In this document: positions 27,404-38,575 of the stretch, piece by piece
Numbering within the stretch: position 1 is the stretch's first letter
Layout: every line of letters begins with the position of its first letter
Source of the DNA: Desmonostoc muscorum FACHB-395
Lineage (GTDB): Bacteria; Cyanobacteriota; Cyanobacteriia; Cyanobacteriales; Nostocaceae
Length of the DNA stretch: 64,000 nt
Assembly (NCBI RefSeq): GCF_014698035.1
Contig: NZ_JACJSF010000001.1
Coordinates: 1-64,000, forward strand
Reading direction: 5' to 3'
The notes under the pieces: model-generated
Told to the model about the DNA's origin: nothing
Databases searched by the model: none
Seen by the model: only the letters and a program-made list of their open reading frames with translations
Made by a program: the position numbers and the translations under genes

Positions 27404-29566
27404 TCAGAGGATATAATGCAAAATTTTACTTGTCGTCAGAAGTGCTTCTACTGTCTGGTGGCTTAGAGGCTTAGAAAATAGATAGCCTTGACCAAATTCG
27501 CATCCCAGTTCCTGTAACCATTGAAGTTGCTGCGGTGTTTCGATACCTTCTGCAACAACGGCTAATCCGAGTTGATTGCTTAAAGCAATAATAGTACTAA
27601 CTACCTGATAATTACGGTTTCCTTGCTGCATCTGACTTACAAAAGAGCGATCAATCTTTAAATTATCAGCAGGTAAACGATGGAGATAATTGAGCGACGA
27701 ATAACCAGTACCAAAGTCATCAATGCTAATTTGAATTTTTCTAGACTTTAATTGGCTTAATAAATCAATTGTCTGACTAATATTCTCAATTAGCATACTT
27801 TCAGTAATTTCTAGGGTTATATAGTCGCCTTCTAAAACTGTTTCGGCTAGTATTTGATCGATGTATTCAATTAAGTTTCCTTGGCGAATGTCTTGAACAG
27901 AAAGGTTAATATTAACCTTGATTGGGAAGTGAGTAGCAAACTTTGCTTTCCAGTTTGCTAGGTGTTGACAAGCTTTGTAGAGCATCCAGCGATCAATTTG
28001 CACAATTAGCCCCGTTTCTTCCGCGATAGAGACAAATTCTTTCGGTAAGACTAACCCACGAGTTGGGTGTTGCCAGCGCAGCAATGCTTCAAATCCAATC
28101 AGTCGTCCTGCTTTGCTTTGCCCATCCCCAAGTATGTCAACAATTGGCTGGTAATATATAACAAACTCTTCTCGTTCGATAGCTTTGCGAATATCGGTTT
28201 CTATAGTTAGTCGATTTACGGCTTGAGTGTGCATTTTGACATCAAAAATTTTATACGAGTTTCTCCTTTGAGCTTTGGCTTGATACATGGCAATATCGGC
28301 ATCTCGGAGTAAATCGGAGGCTTGAGAATATTTGTTTGTTCCTAAAACAATCCCGATGCTTGTACTGATAACTACTTCGGCATCATTAAGCGTCAATGGT
28401 TTTTGAAAATCTATGAGTATACGCTCAGTAATTTGAATAGCTTTTTCAATATCAGAAATATCTTCCAGCAAAATTACGAATTCGTCACCACCAATTCGAG
28501 CAACTAAATCAACTTCCCGCAGATGAGTTTTTAGTTTGTGAGCAATATTCTTTAACAGTTGATCTCCAGCAAGGTGTCCGAGGCTGTCATTGATCACTTT
28601 AAATCGGTCTAGGTCTAGAAACAAGACGGCATAACGATAGGTTTCTAATCGTTTAGCTCGGTTGATGGCTAGTTCTAGCCGCTCTATTAAAAGTGTGCGA
28701 TTTGGTAAATCTGTCAATGGATCGTGTAAAGAGTTGTGGATAATTAACTCTTGTGCTTGTTTGCGTTCGCGCAGCGCAGCTTGCTGTTCGCGAAGTGCAA
28801 CTTGCCGTTCGCTCACATCTAATAAAACACCATACCAGACAATATCCCCATTTTCTCGACATTCTGGACGAGCGCTGGCCTGTACCCATTTGAGTTTGCC
28901 AGAAGGTGTAACTAATCGCCACTCGTAAGAAAAGGGTTTTAAAGTTTGAGCGCTCTCGTTGGCTGCTGCATAACATCCTGGATAATCATCGGGATGAATT
29001 TGTGCAAAGCAAAGAGAGGCATTTTCTAAAATTTGATCTGGCGTTAACTCTAAAAGATCCAGACAGCCAAAACTGATGTAATCAAAGGCAATAGAACCAT
29101 CAGAATACTGAACAAAGCTGTAAATCATTCCGGGTATATTAGACGCTAATGTTTGTAACAGCTTTTGAGCTTGTTTGCGCTCCGCTCTCACCTGTGCATC
29201 CCGAAGTTCTCTACGCACTGCCTCTGGCAATCGATTTAAGTTGTCCTTCATGACATAATCGTTCGCACCCGCTTTCATCATTTCCACAGCAAGTACTTCG
29301 CCAATTGTGCCGGAAACCAAAATAAAAGGAATATCTTTTTGGCTCTGCTTTGCTATTTCCAAAGCCGCAGGAGCATTGAATCCTGGCAGTCGGTAATCTG
29401 AAATCATCACATCCCAAGTCTGACTATTGAGTGCTATTTGTAGTTCCTTGTCTGTTTGCACACGCTGCCAGTTTGGATTGAAACCACCGCGACGCAATTC
29501 ATGAATAACTAACATAGCATCCTCCTCTGAATCTTCAATAATCAGGATGTTCAACAGTTCATTCAT
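27404..29566 (-). CDS. Response regulator with PAS, GGDEF and EAL domains (c-di-GMP turnover)
   Basis: A 720-residue protein with an N-terminal REC domain (Asp57 in MISDYRLP), one PAS domain (about 140-260), a GGDEF domain with intact GGDEF at 359-363 and an EAL domain with EAL at 493-495. The product-inhibition site RxxD sits exactly five residues before GGDEF (REVD-LVARI-GGDEF). The EAL half keeps its metal and substrate residues (NINLSVQD, EITES, DDFGTGYSS, KIDRSFV, AEGIE). Both c-di-GMP synthesis and breakdown are therefore possible, and phosphorylation of the receiver would set the balance. It lies 305 bp upstream, on the same strand, of the hybrid kinase at 22840-27099, a plausible partner. 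The ATG is the first in frame. Confidence 0.93.
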   Translation of the reverse strand: MNELLNILIIEDSEEDAMLVIHELRRGGFNPNWQRVQTDKELQIALNSQTWDVMISDYRLPGFNAPAALEIAKQSQKDIPFILVSGTIGEVLAVEMMKAGANDYVMKDNLNRLPEAVRRELRDAQVRAERKQAQKLLQTLASNIPGMIYSFVQYSDGSIAFDYISFGCLDLLELTPDQILENASLCFAQIHPDDYPGCYAAANESAQTLKPFSYEWRLVTPSGKLKWVQASARPECRENGDIVWYGVLLDVSERQVALREQQAALRERKQAQELIIHNSLHDPLTDLPNRTLLIERLELAINRAKRLETYRYAVLFLDLDRFKVINDSLGHLAGDQLLKNIAHKLKTHLREVDLVARIGGDEFVILLEDISDIEKAIQITERILIDFQKPLTLNDAEVVISTSIGIVLGTNKYSQASDLLRDADIAMYQAKAQRRNSYKIFDVKMHTQAVNRLTIETDIRKAIEREEFVIYYQPIVDILGDGQSKAGRLIGFEALLRWQHPTRGLVLPKEFVSIAEETGLIVQIDRWMLYKACQHLANWKAKFATHFPIKVNINLSVQDIRQGNLIEYIDQILAETVLEGDYITLEITESMLIENISQTIDLLSQLKSRKIQISIDDFGTGYSSLNYLHRLPADNLKIDRSFVSQMQQGNRNYQVVSTIIALSNQLGLAVVAEGIETPQQLQWLQELGCEFGQGYLFSKPLSHQTVEALLTTSKILHYIL

Positions 29567-29850
29567 ACCCCAGAATCTCCTTGGTAACTATTCAGTAAAC
29601 TTGTATAATCAGGTTTGTGAGCCAAGTGATTTTGGATTTTAAATTTTAGATTTATTCTCTGGCTCAAGGCGGTGGCTCTGAATAAAAGTTTTTAGAATTT
29701 AGGATTTTAGCTTTGTTCTCATGTTTATATTTATTTACTTGAAAAAGTTCTTATATTTGGTAATTTAAATAATTTAATCCCAAATCAGAAATTAAAAATT
29801 ACCTCATACCAAATTTATCTTTATGTCTAACAATTGTAGGCAGTTTAACC

Positions 29851-32800
29851 ATGCTGGAAATTCCTGAATATCAAATTCGGATAAAAATTCATGAAAGTGC
29901 TAATTCACGGGTCTATCGGGGAATTAATCAACAGAATAATCTGCCTGTCATCTTCAAAGTTTTAAAAAAAGACTACCCGACACCAGAAGAAATAACACGC
30001 TATAAGCTCGAATATGAAATTACCTGTAGCTTGTCATTGGAAGGTGTTGTCCAGGCTTATAGTTTGCAGCAATACCAAAGGAGTTTTGTCATCATTCTGG
30101 AAGATTTCGGGGGCGAATCTTTAACAAAAATCATAACAAAAACACAGTTTTCATTAACAGATTTCCTGAAAATAGCCATTCAGATTGTTGAAACCTTGGG
30201 TGCGATTCATACAGCAAATATCATTCATAAAGATATCAATCCATCTAATATTGTTTTTAATCCAAGAACACAACAACTTAAAATTATTGACTTTGGTATT
30301 TCAACTGTATTGTCACGGGAGATATTAACTCTCAGAAATCTACCGATATTAGAGGGAACACTAGCCTATATATCTCCAGAGCAAACAGGCAGAATGAACC
30401 GTTCTTTGGACTATAGAACTGATTTTTACTCTTTAGGTGTTACCTTTTATGAACTGTTGACCCATCGATTACCGTTTGAATCCAGTGATGCGCTGGAGTT
30501 AATTCATTATCACCTAGCTTTGGAACCCGTTCCACCCCATTTTATCAATTCAGGAATTCCTGTGATAGTCTCAGGAATTGTACTGAAACTATTAGCAAAA
30601 ACAGCAGAAAATCGCTATCAAAGCGCCTGGGGAATTAAAAATGATTTAGAAGAGTGCCTGAAACAGCTACAACACACGGGAAGAATTGAGTCTTTTTTGC
30701 TAGGACAAGAGGATATTTCTGATAAGTTTCATATCCCTGAAAAACTTTATGGCAGAGAAAGGGAGGTGGAGATGTTATTAGCGGCCTTTGAAAGAGTAGC
30801 AGCGAAAGATAACTCTGATTTATCCGCGTCTGCTTCTCATGTTGAAGTGATGTTGATAGCAGGATACTCTGGTATTGGTAAGTCAGTTTTAGTGCAGGAA
30901 ATTTATCAGCCGATTACGCAACAACGGGGGTACTTTGTTTCGGGTAAATTCGATCAGTATCAGCGCAATATCCCTTACTTTGCGATCGCTCAAGCCTTAG
31001 AGTCACTGATCAAACAATTACTGACTGAAGATGAAGTGCAACTGTCTCAATGGCGACAGAACCTTTTAGCTGCACTAGGCTCAAACAGTCGAGTTATTAC
31101 CCAGGTAATTCCAGCACTGGAATTGATTGTAGGCAATCAGCCAGAAGTACCTGTATTACCACCAACGGAAGCCCAAAATCGCTTTCATCAAGTTTTCCAA
31201 AATTTCATTTGCGTTTTTAGCCAGTCAGAGCATCCCCTCGTTATCTTTTTAGACGATCTCCAGTGGGTAGATAATGCCTCGCTGAAGCTGATCCAACTAC
31301 TAGCTACTGCTACTAAGGGGCAATCTTTGTTGTTGATGGGGGCATACCGAGATAACGAGGTTAATGCCGCTCATCCCCTGATTCAGATGGTGGAGGAAAT
31401 TCGGCAGAGTGGAGGAGTGGTAAACCAATTTTCTCTTTTGCCATTGAGCCTACATCATATCAATCAGTTCATCGCCGATACATTTCGCTGCCAACTAGAA
31501 GATTCCCTGTCTTTAGCTGAACTGGTGCAACGAAAAACTGGTGGTAATCCCTTTTTCATGAACGAATTTTTGAAATCTCTCTACACTGAAGGGCTACTGG
31601 AATTTAATCACCAAACCAAAAAATGGCAATGGTCGATCGAGCAAATTCAGCAGCAGGGAATTACAGATAATATTGTCGATTTGATGGCTCTCAAGATTCA
31701 AAAGCTCAATAAAAATACGCAGGAAGTGTTGCAGCTAGCTGCCTGCATTGGCAACTCTTTTAATCTAGAAACTCTGGCACTGACTGCGGAATTATCCCAG
31801 CGAGAAACCGCCCAGGCTTTAAGAATGGCGATCGCTCAAGGGTTCATTCTACCCCTAAGCAATGCCCACAAATCGGTTGAGTTGGATGTACCACTCCCTA
31901 GCAATTGTCCTGCCATTGAATATAAATTTGCCCACGATCGCATTCAGCAAGCAGCCTATTCCCAGATTCCCGAAGCCGAGCAAAGCAAGATCCATTGGCA
32001 AATCGGACAGTCTTTATTACAAATAACTCCAACAGAAAACTTAGAACACCAGATTTTTGATATTACCAACCAACTGAACCTGGGCAAAAAACTCCTCAAA
32101 ACTCAATCCGAGCAGGATAACTTGTCTCGCTTCAACCTGATGGCGGGAGAAAAAGCCAAGGCATCAGGTGCTTATGATGCTGCGTGGCAATATTTGCAAA
32201 CTGGTTTGGAGCTACTGACAACCGATAGCTGGCAAACAAACTACGATTTTACCCTTACCCTGTATAGTGCAACAACAGAAGCAGCCTATCTGAGCGGTAA
32301 TTTTGAGCAAGTAGAGCCACTATTCCAACAGGTAATTAACCACGCCAAAACCCTACTAGCCAGCTTAAAAGTCTACGATGTCAAAATTCAAACTTATGTT
32401 GCTCAAAGTCAATTACTAGAGGCAATTCAAATTAGTTTACAGCTACTTCAGCAATTAGGAGTTCACCTCCCCATCCAGCCAACCTTTGAGGATGTTCAGC
32501 AGGCACTCTCGGAAACCGCCTCCAAATTGGCGAATAGACGCATTGAAGATTTAGTTGACTTACAAATGATGTCTGAGCCAGAAATGCTGGCGGCAATGCA
32601 GCTTTTAACAAGTATGTGTGCATCAGCTTATTTGGCAGTCCCTCCCCTATTTTTGCTGGTTGTACTCAAGATGGTGGATTTGCTGATTGAGTACGGAAAT
32701 ATGATGTTAGCTCCCTTTGCTTATGCCGCTTATGGGATTATTCTCTGTGGAGTTGTATTGGACATTGAAGCAGGATATCAATTTGGTCAACTAGCTGTAA

Positions 32801-35800
32801 GTCTGCTCGATCGCCTAGATGCCAAACCCATTCAAGCCAGAAGTCTATTCGCGGTTAGCAACCAGATTAATGTTTGGAAGACACACCTAAAACACAGCCT
32901 GAAACCACTCCAAGATTGCTATCAGGTTGGTATTGAGCAGGGCGATTTCGAGTTTGCTGGCTACGCTGCCATGTATTTCTGTGGTAATTCATTGGTAATC
33001 GGTCAACCCCTGGCTGAACTCCAATTACATCTAACAAGTTATGCCCAAGCAGTGAAACAAATTAAGCACTCGGCGGGGATTAATTTCGTCGAGATTTGCT
33101 GGCAAACTGTTTTGAACCTGGTTCAGAAGGTTCCAAATCCTGGGATGTTATCTGGTCAAGTTTATGATGAAGCAATCCACCTACCCCAGATGCAACAAAC
33201 CCATTTTCACGCGGGTTTGTTCTATTTCTACCTCAATAAATTATTTCTCTGTTATTTATTTGACGATGCAAATCAGGCAATTGGCAATGCTGTCCTCGCT
33301 CAAGAGTACTTACCAGCAATGACTGGAGCGGCATTGGTTGCCATCTTTCACTTCTACGATTCCCTATGCAGACTGGCGGTGTATTCCAACACAGATACTG
33401 CGAAACAATCCGAGTTGCTGGAGCAGGTAGCAGAAAATCAGGCAAAAATGAAAAATTGGGCGCACCATGCCCCGATGAACTATCTACACAAGTGGCATCT
33501 GGTAGAAGCAGAACGGCATCGGGTATTGGGTGAAGTAGTAGAAGCAATGGATGCCTACGATCGCGCCATCGCCCTGGCGAGAGAAAACGAATACCTCCAA
33601 GAAGAAAGCCTGGCCAACGAACTAGCAGCAAAATTTTATCTGGCAAACAACCGGATAGCGATCGCTAAAGTCTATCTGCAAGAGGCAAGGTACGGCTACA
33701 GCCGTTGGGGAGCAATGGCTAAAGTCCAAGATTTGGAAAGACTTTATCCCCAACTACTAGAGGTGCAAACTGAAAGAACTAACATCGGTAAAGTTGACAT
33801 TACAGAATCGACTTCTAGAAAGTTAGAAGCACTTGATTTAGAAACAGTATTGAAAGCCTCTCAAGCGATCGCTAGTGAAATTTTGTTAGATAAACTCCTG
33901 GCAAAAATAATGACGATCTTGATTGAGAATGCCGGGGCACAAACCGGTTATCTAATTTTACCAACACAAGAAAAATGGCAGATTGAGGCAATGGGATCGA
34001 TTGGCGATGAGAAAATAGCTGTTTTGCAATCAATTCCTCTGGAATCAATATCAGCAGACAGTACTCCTTGCTTGCCAACTGCCCTAATTAATTATGTAGT
34101 TCGCACCCAAGAAAGCATCGTCCTCAATAATGCGGCTCAAGTCGGTAACTTTCAATCTGAACCCTGGATTGTGCAACGCCAATCAAAATCGATTCTTTGT
34201 GCTACTTTATTAAACCAGGGAAAACTCACAGGAATTGTCCTTTTAGAAAATAATCTAACCACTAACGCATTTACCCCAGAGCGAATTGAAATCTTCAGTT
34301 TACTTTCGACTCAGGCGGCTATTTCCATTGACAATGCCCGTTTATTGAAGCAACAGTCAGAACTGAATCAATCCTTACGGGCTGAAATTGCCGAACGCCA
34401 AAGAGCAGAAAAAGATCGCGATCGCTTAATTGCCATTCTTGAAGCATCCACCGATCATATTGGCATGGCCACCCCCCAAGGCAATGTTTTCTGGAATAAT
34501 GCTCAAGCTAGGAAACTAGCAGGGATACCACTGGATGCAGACCTTTGCACATTCAGCAACTACCATCCCCAGTGGGCATTAGAGATTATTCAAAACCAGG
34601 GCATTCCTCTGGCGATTCGAGATGGTACCTGGGTGGGTGAAACCGCTTTGTTGGACATTGATGGCAGAGAAATTCCGGTTTCCCAAATGATCATTGCTCA
34701 TAAAGCAACAGATGGCAGTGTGGAATATTTATCTACCATTAACCGGGATATTAGTGAGGTAAAACGCCGGGAAGAGAATCTGAAAAGATCGGAAACAACG
34801 CTGCAAAATTTGGTTATGGGAACGGCTGCGGTTACAGGACAAGATTTTTTCGCAGCTTTGGTTGGTCATATAGCCAAAGCCTTGCACGTCCGCTATGCTC
34901 TCGTTACTGAACTAGTAAATGGCGAACTTAAAGCCCTAGCTTTTTGGGCGCATGGGGCATTACAACCACAAATATCCTACTTTCCGGCGCGTACACCATG
35001 CGAATTTGCCTTGAAAAACGGCTTATTTTACTGCAAAAAGCTTGTTCAGCAAATTTTCCCGGAAGACTTAGACTTAGTGGCAATGCAGGCAGAGAGTTAT
35101 CTGGGTATTTCCTTAAAAAATGCCAATGGCGACCCAATTGGTAATCTTTGTATTCTTGACGTACAACCACTGGTAGATACGCAACGAACAGAAGTAATTT
35201 TAAAGGTATTTGCCGCACGAGCAGCAGCAGAATTGGAGCGCCAGAGGGCAATTGAAGCCCTGCATCAACTGAACCAGTCTTTAGAAACCAGAGTCAAACA
35301 ACGAACTGCCCAATTGGAAGCTGCAAACAAAGCATTAGAGGCATTTTCCTACTCTGTTTCTCATGATTTACGGGCACCACTGCGGGCGATCGTTGGTTTT
35401 TCGAGAATTATGCAAGAAGACTATGGTGACCAACTTGATGCGGAAGGCAATCGTTATCTGAAAATTGTCCGAGACAATGCCAAACGTATGGGTGAGTTGA
35501 TCGACGACCTATTGAACCTATCCCGCCTGGATCGTAAGGAAATGTCCCGGCAGCCTGTTTTGATGAATGAGATTATTCAAGAGGTGCTGAGTGATTTAGC
35601 CCCAGATTTTGAAGGTCGTCAAATTGAGTTTGCGATCGCTGATTTACCCATCTGTCAAGCTGATCTTTCCTTGTTTAAACAAGTTTGGCTAAATCTATTG
35701 TCAAATGCCATCAAATATACCCGCTACAAATCCAGTGCCTACATTGAAGTCGGCTATGAGATTATGGCGGGTGAAGGAGTGTATTTTATCAGAGATAATG

Positions 35801-36006
35801 GGGCAGGATTTGATATGCGGTATGCAGATAATCTGTTTGGGGTATTCCAAAGGCTGCACCGCGAACAAGAATTTACAGGCACGGGGATCGGACTAGCGAT
35901 CGTCCAACGCATTATTCAACGCCACGGCGGGCGGATTTGGGCCGAAGCAGCGATCGATCGAGGTGCGACGTTTTATTTCACCCTTCAAGGGGAAATTAAC
36001 CCATGA
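29851..36006 (+). CDS. HstK-type fusion of Ser/Thr kinase, AAA ATPase, GAF/PAS and histidine kinase
   Basis: A 2051-residue signalling giant. Residues 5-270 are a eukaryote-type protein kinase with Lys36, catalytic Asp128 (HKDINPSN) and DFG Asp147. Residues about 285-560 are an AAA-type ATPase with Walker A GYSGIGKS (338-345) and Walker B VIFLDDLQW. A long helical, TPR-like middle (about 600-1300) precedes a GAF domain (1350-1500), PAS and GAF domains and a coiled coil. A phytochrome-type histidine kinase ends the protein, with His1838 in SHDLRAPLR and a GTGIGLAIV lid. Anabaena HstK has this architecture. The stop overlaps the next gene's start by 4 nt (ATGA), so the response regulator behind it is the likely phosphate receiver. 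Confidence 0.93.
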   Translation: MLEIPEYQIRIKIHESANSRVYRGINQQNNLPVIFKVLKKDYPTPEEITRYKLEYEITCSLSLEGVVQAYSLQQYQRSFVIILEDFGGESLTKIITKTQFSLTDFLKIAIQIVETLGAIHTANIIHKDINPSNIVFNPRTQQLKIIDFGISTVLSREILTLRNLPILEGTLAYISPEQTGRMNRSLDYRTDFYSLGVTFYELLTHRLPFESSDALELIHYHLALEPVPPHFINSGIPVIVSGIVLKLLAKTAENRYQSAWGIKNDLEECLKQLQHTGRIESFLLGQEDISDKFHIPEKLYGREREVEMLLAAFERVAAKDNSDLSASASHVEVMLIAGYSGIGKSVLVQEIYQPITQQRGYFVSGKFDQYQRNIPYFAIAQALESLIKQLLTEDEVQLSQWRQNLLAALGSNSRVITQVIPALELIVGNQPEVPVLPPTEAQNRFHQVFQNFICVFSQSEHPLVIFLDDLQWVDNASLKLIQLLATATKGQSLLLMGAYRDNEVNAAHPLIQMVEEIRQSGGVVNQFSLLPLSLHHINQFIADTFRCQLEDSLSLAELVQRKTGGNPFFMNEFLKSLYTEGLLEFNHQTKKWQWSIEQIQQQGITDNIVDLMALKIQKLNKNTQEVLQLAACIGNSFNLETLALTAELSQRETAQALRMAIAQGFILPLSNAHKSVELDVPLPSNCPAIEYKFAHDRIQQAAYSQIPEAEQSKIHWQIGQSLLQITPTENLEHQIFDITNQLNLGKKLLKTQSEQDNLSRFNLMAGEKAKASGAYDAAWQYLQTGLELLTTDSWQTNYDFTLTLYSATTEAAYLSGNFEQVEPLFQQVINHAKTLLASLKVYDVKIQTYVAQSQLLEAIQISLQLLQQLGVHLPIQPTFEDVQQALSETASKLANRRIEDLVDLQMMSEPEMLAAMQLLTSMCASAYLAVPPLFLLVVLKMVDLLIEYGNMMLAPFAYAAYGIILCGVVLDIEAGYQFGQLAVSLLDRLDAKPIQARSLFAVSNQINVWKTHLKHSLKPLQDCYQVGIEQGDFEFAGYAAMYFCGNSLVIGQPLAELQLHLTSYAQAVKQIKHSAGINFVEICWQTVLNLVQKVPNPGMLSGQVYDEAIHLPQMQQTHFHAGLFYFYLNKLFLCYLFDDANQAIGNAVLAQEYLPAMTGAALVAIFHFYDSLCRLAVYSNTDTAKQSELLEQVAENQAKMKNWAHHAPMNYLHKWHLVEAERHRVLGEVVEAMDAYDRAIALARENEYLQEESLANELAAKFYLANNRIAIAKVYLQEARYGYSRWGAMAKVQDLERLYPQLLEVQTERTNIGKVDITESTSRKLEALDLETVLKASQAIASEILLDKLLAKIMTILIENAGAQTGYLILPTQEKWQIEAMGSIGDEKIAVLQSIPLESISADSTPCLPTALINYVVRTQESIVLNNAAQVGNFQSEPWIVQRQSKSILCATLLNQGKLTGIVLLENNLTTNAFTPERIEIFSLLSTQAAISIDNARLLKQQSELNQSLRAEIAERQRAEKDRDRLIAILEASTDHIGMATPQGNVFWNNAQARKLAGIPLDADLCTFSNYHPQWALEIIQNQGIPLAIRDGTWVGETALLDIDGREIPVSQMIIAHKATDGSVEYLSTINRDISEVKRREENLKRSETTLQNLVMGTAAVTGQDFFAALVGHIAKALHVRYALVTELVNGELKALAFWAHGALQPQISYFPARTPCEFALKNGLFYCKKLVQQIFPEDLDLVAMQAESYLGISLKNANGDPIGNLCILDVQPLVDTQRTEVILKVFAARAAAELERQRAIEALHQLNQSLETRVKQRTAQLEAANKALEAFSYSVSHDLRAPLRAIVGFSRIMQEDYGDQLDAEGNRYLKIVRDNAKRMGELIDDLLNLSRLDRKEMSRQPVLMNEIIQEVLSDLAPDFEGRQIEFAIADLPICQADLSLFKQVWLNLLSNAIKYTRYKSSAYIEVGYEIMAGEGVYFIRDNGAGFDMRYADNLFGVFQRLHREQEFTGTGIGLAIVQRIIQRHGGRIWAEAAIDRGATFYFTLQGEINP

Positions 36007-36476
36007 GTGACCAACCCATAGATCAGTCTCCATATTTTGAGCAAGCACTTTCCATTGTATTAGTTGAAGATAATGCCACCGATGCTGAGTTAACTATCCG
36101 AGCATTACGTCGCGGTAGAATTGGCAACAATATTCAACTGCTTGAAGATGGAGCCGAAGCGCTAGATTTTTTCTTTTGTCGAGGAGAGTACGCGCACCGT
36201 AGCATGACGAATCAACCCAAAGTCATTTTGCTGGATTTGAAACTGCCAAGGATAAGTGGGTTAGAAGTTTTACGGCAACTCAAATCCGATCCACGCACAC
36301 AAATGATTCCGGTTGTGGTGCTGACCTCTTCTGCTGAAGACCAGGATATGATCGAGAGTTACCACCTTGGGGTGAATAGCTACATCGTCAAACCTGTGGA
36401 TTTTGAACAATTTAACCAAGCAGTCCAACAGCTTGGTTTTTATTGGATCTTGTTTAACCGATTGCCAGTTTTGTAA
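36003..36476 (+). CDS. Rcp1-like single-domain response regulator
   Basis: A 157-residue receiver of the type that pairs with phytochrome-like kinases. The acidic pocket is VLVEDN, phospho-acceptor Asp78 lies in ILLDLKLPR, the switch residue in VLTSS and the conserved Lys in YIVKPVDF. No output domain follows, so it probably relays phosphate by protein contact. Its start overlaps the upstream HstK-type gene by 4 nt, which indicates translational coupling and a cognate pair. The YIVKPVDFEQF and GFYWILFN features at the C-terminus fit the Rcp family. Confidence 0.93.
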   Translation: MSDQPIDQSPYFEQALSIVLVEDNATDAELTIRALRRGRIGNNIQLLEDGAEALDFFFCRGEYAHRSMTNQPKVILLDLKLPRISGLEVLRQLKSDPRTQMIPVVVLTSSAEDQDMIESYHLGVNSYIVKPVDFEQFNQAVQQLGFYWILFNRLPVL

Positions 36477-36692
36477 AAGGATTTGTCATTTGTCCTTAGT
36501 CCTTAGTCATTTGTCCTTATACCAATTCTGTATGAAGATGCACAGAATATAAACGAACCGCCAAGTACGCCAAGTACGCCAAGAATAGAGAGTTACTCAT
36601 TTAGTGCAGCTTCACATTAAATTGGTATTAGTCTTTAGTCATTAGTTATTTCTTATTCTCCCATTCCCCATTCCCCATTCCCCATTCCCAAT
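36477..36692. repeat. Spacer with several short tandem repeats
   Basis: Contains CCTTAGTCATTTGT-type units (36484-36518), an AACCGCCAAGTACGCCAAG repeat at about 36553-36585, and a (CCCCATT)n array at 36659-36691 that ends at the bioF stop. No gene. Confidence 0.65.
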
Positions 36693-37853
36693 TCAAATAA
36701 CATCCTTCAGCACTGCTACCAATTTTTCAATATGTGCTACTTCATGAGTTGCCATTACAGATATTCTGATGCGACTTGTGGGCACTGTGGGAGGACGAAT
36801 TGCTGGGGCAAAAATGCCAGCATCTCTTAGGTGTTTTCCAGCTTTGAGGGCATCTGTAGCATTAGGCAATTGAAAACATAATATGGGTGATTCAGAAGGC
36901 AGCAATTTCAGGTTAGGTAACTGTTGCAGCAAAGTTTTCAAGTAATGTATATTCCCCCACAATTGGGCAAGGTGTTGCGGTTCTTGTTGCACTATCTTGA
37001 TTGCTGCTAAGGCTGCTGCTGTATCAGCAGGTGAAAGCCCAGTGGTATAAATCCAACTGGGTGCGCGGTTCCGCAAAAAGTCAATTAAGGCGCTACTTCC
37101 TGCTACATAACCGCCTAAACTACCCAAAGCTTTACTCAAAGTCCCAATTTGAATTAATTGCTTTCCTGTACACCCAAAATGCTCGACACACCCAGCGCCA
37201 GTTTTTCCTAGTACGCCGGTAGCATGAGCCTCATCGACTAGCAGCATACAGCTAAATTCATCAGCCAGATCGAACAGTGCGGGCAAGGGACATAAATCGC
37301 CGTCCATACTGAAGACAGTATCAGTAAGAATCAAACAGCGTCGGTAATTTTGTCGTTGTTGACTCAACTGAGTTTTTAGGACTTCAAGATCACAGTGCGG
37401 ATATTCCACAACTGCTGCACCGCTCAGAATCGCTCCATTTTTCAGACTGGAATGATTGTACTGGTCAGATAAAATTAAATCACGCTTGCCCACAAGGGCG
37501 GTAATTGCACCCAAATTAGCCAGATACCCGGAACTAAATACCAAGGCATCTTCTGTTTGTTTGGTAGATGCGATCGCCTTTTCTAACTCCCCATGCAATT
37601 CTCGATGCCCACTGAGTAATCTAGAACCAGTACTACCAGTGCCAAATTCTGCGATCGCAGCAGTTGCGGCTGCCATCAACCGCTCATCCCCAGCCAATCC
37701 CAAATAGTCATTGCTGGCAAAATTGATTACCTCTTGCCCAGCTAAAACCACCGTTGCACCCGGACGACCGTTGATAGGTTGTACCGAACGATACCAGTCT
37801 GCCCGATGAATTGTTGCTAAGGACTGTTCTAGCCAGGCATAAGGGTCGGTCAT
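36693..37853 (-). CDS. bioF: 8-amino-7-oxononanoate synthase
   Basis: A 386-residue PLP enzyme of the alpha-oxoamine synthase family, which condenses pimeloyl-ACP (or -CoA) with L-alanine in biotin synthesis. Visible motifs are the substrate loop SNDYLGL, the PLP-binding HNHSS-like [16 protein letters not shown] and the Schiff-base Lys241 in [11 protein letters not shown]. Length fits BioF. The related enzymes glycine C-acetyltransferase and ALA synthase are close in sequence; the SNDYLG start and short N-terminus favour BioF. It lies 89 bp after ruvA on the same strand, separated by short repeats, so co-transcription is possible. The ATG at 37853 has no clear ribosome-binding site. Confidence 0.87.
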   Translation of the reverse strand: MTDPYAWLEQSLATIHRADWYRSVQPINGRPGATVVLAGQEVINFASNDYLGLAGDERLMAAATAAIAEFGTGSTGSRLLSGHRELHGELEKAIASTKQTEDALVFSSGYLANLGAITALVGKRDLILSDQYNHSSLKNGAILSGAAVVEYPHCDLEVLKTQLSQQRQNYRRCLILTDTVFSMDGDLCPLPALFDLADEFSCMLLVDEAHATGVLGKTGAGCVEHFGCTGKQLIQIGTLSKALGSLGGYVAGSSALIDFLRNRAPSWIYTTGLSPADTAAALAAIKIVQQEPQHLAQLWGNIHYLKTLLQQLPNLKLLPSESPILCFQLPNATDALKAGKHLRDAGIFAPAIRPPTVPTSRIRISVMATHEVAHIEKLVAVLKDVI

Positions 37854-37942
37854 TGGAGCAGGGGGGGAGGGGAGCAGGGGAGGCAGGGGGAGAATAAGAA
37901 ATAACTAATGACAAATGACCAATGACTAATGACTAATGACAA

Positions 37943-38575
37943 TTAAACTTGTTCGCTACTGAGATGAGCGATCGCTTGTTTAATCCAATCTTCGACGTAG
38001 GCATCTTTGGGTAGGCCGATGTCTTCGCTGACTACATGCAGGGCGTGACTGACTTCATGAGCAGTATATCCCAGGGCGAAGAGGGTCATTTGCACCTCTT
38101 CGAGAATTCCTGGTGCTGGCCCGCCTGTGGCGACGAAGAACCCGGCTGATTTACGCCACTCGACTAATTTGCTTTTCAGTTCCAAACAGATGCGCTCTGC
38201 GATTTTTTTGCCGACACCAGGAGCCTGAATTAAGATTTGTGTATTGCCAGCGATAATTGCTTGGACTAAATCTGGTAGTTCCAGAGTGTCCAGGAGTGCG
38301 ATCGCTAAGGCTGCACCAATCCCTGTGACAGTCAGCAAGTGGCGAAATAAATCGCGTTCGGCTGGGGAAGCAAAGCCATATAAGTAGGGCACTTCTTCCC
38401 GAATTTGGAAATGGGTAAAAATTTGCGCCACGCCTCCCGATTCTGGTAACTGGTTTGCTAGCCGTTGGGGAACTTGCAAATCGTACCCCAAGCCATTGAC
38501 TTCCAGAGTCAGAATCACGCGATTAGCGCCAATTGTTTGGATACCAGCGACTATACCTTTTAGATAACTAATCAT
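37943..38575 (-). CDS. ruvA: Holliday junction DNA helicase subunit RuvA
   Basis: A 210-residue RuvA. It binds four-way junctions as a tetramer and loads the RuvB motor for branch migration. The N-terminal OB domain starts MISYLKGIV. The two helix-hairpin-helix motifs are [17 protein letters not shown] and [20 protein letters not shown], and domain III follows a short linker. The start overlaps the sppA stop by one base (TAATG), so translation of the two genes is coupled. That pairing of DNA repair with sucrose metabolism is probably a matter of arrangement rather than function. Confidence 0.95.
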   Translation of the reverse strand: MISYLKGIVAGIQTIGANRVILTLEVNGLGYDLQVPQRLANQLPESGGVAQIFTHFQIREEVPYLYGFASPAERDLFRHLLTVTGIGAALAIALLDTLELPDLVQAIIAGNTQILIQAPGVGKKIAERICLELKSKLVEWRKSAGFFVATGGPAPGILEEVQMTLFALGYTAHEVSHALHVVSEDIGLPKDAYVEDWIKQAIAHLSSEQV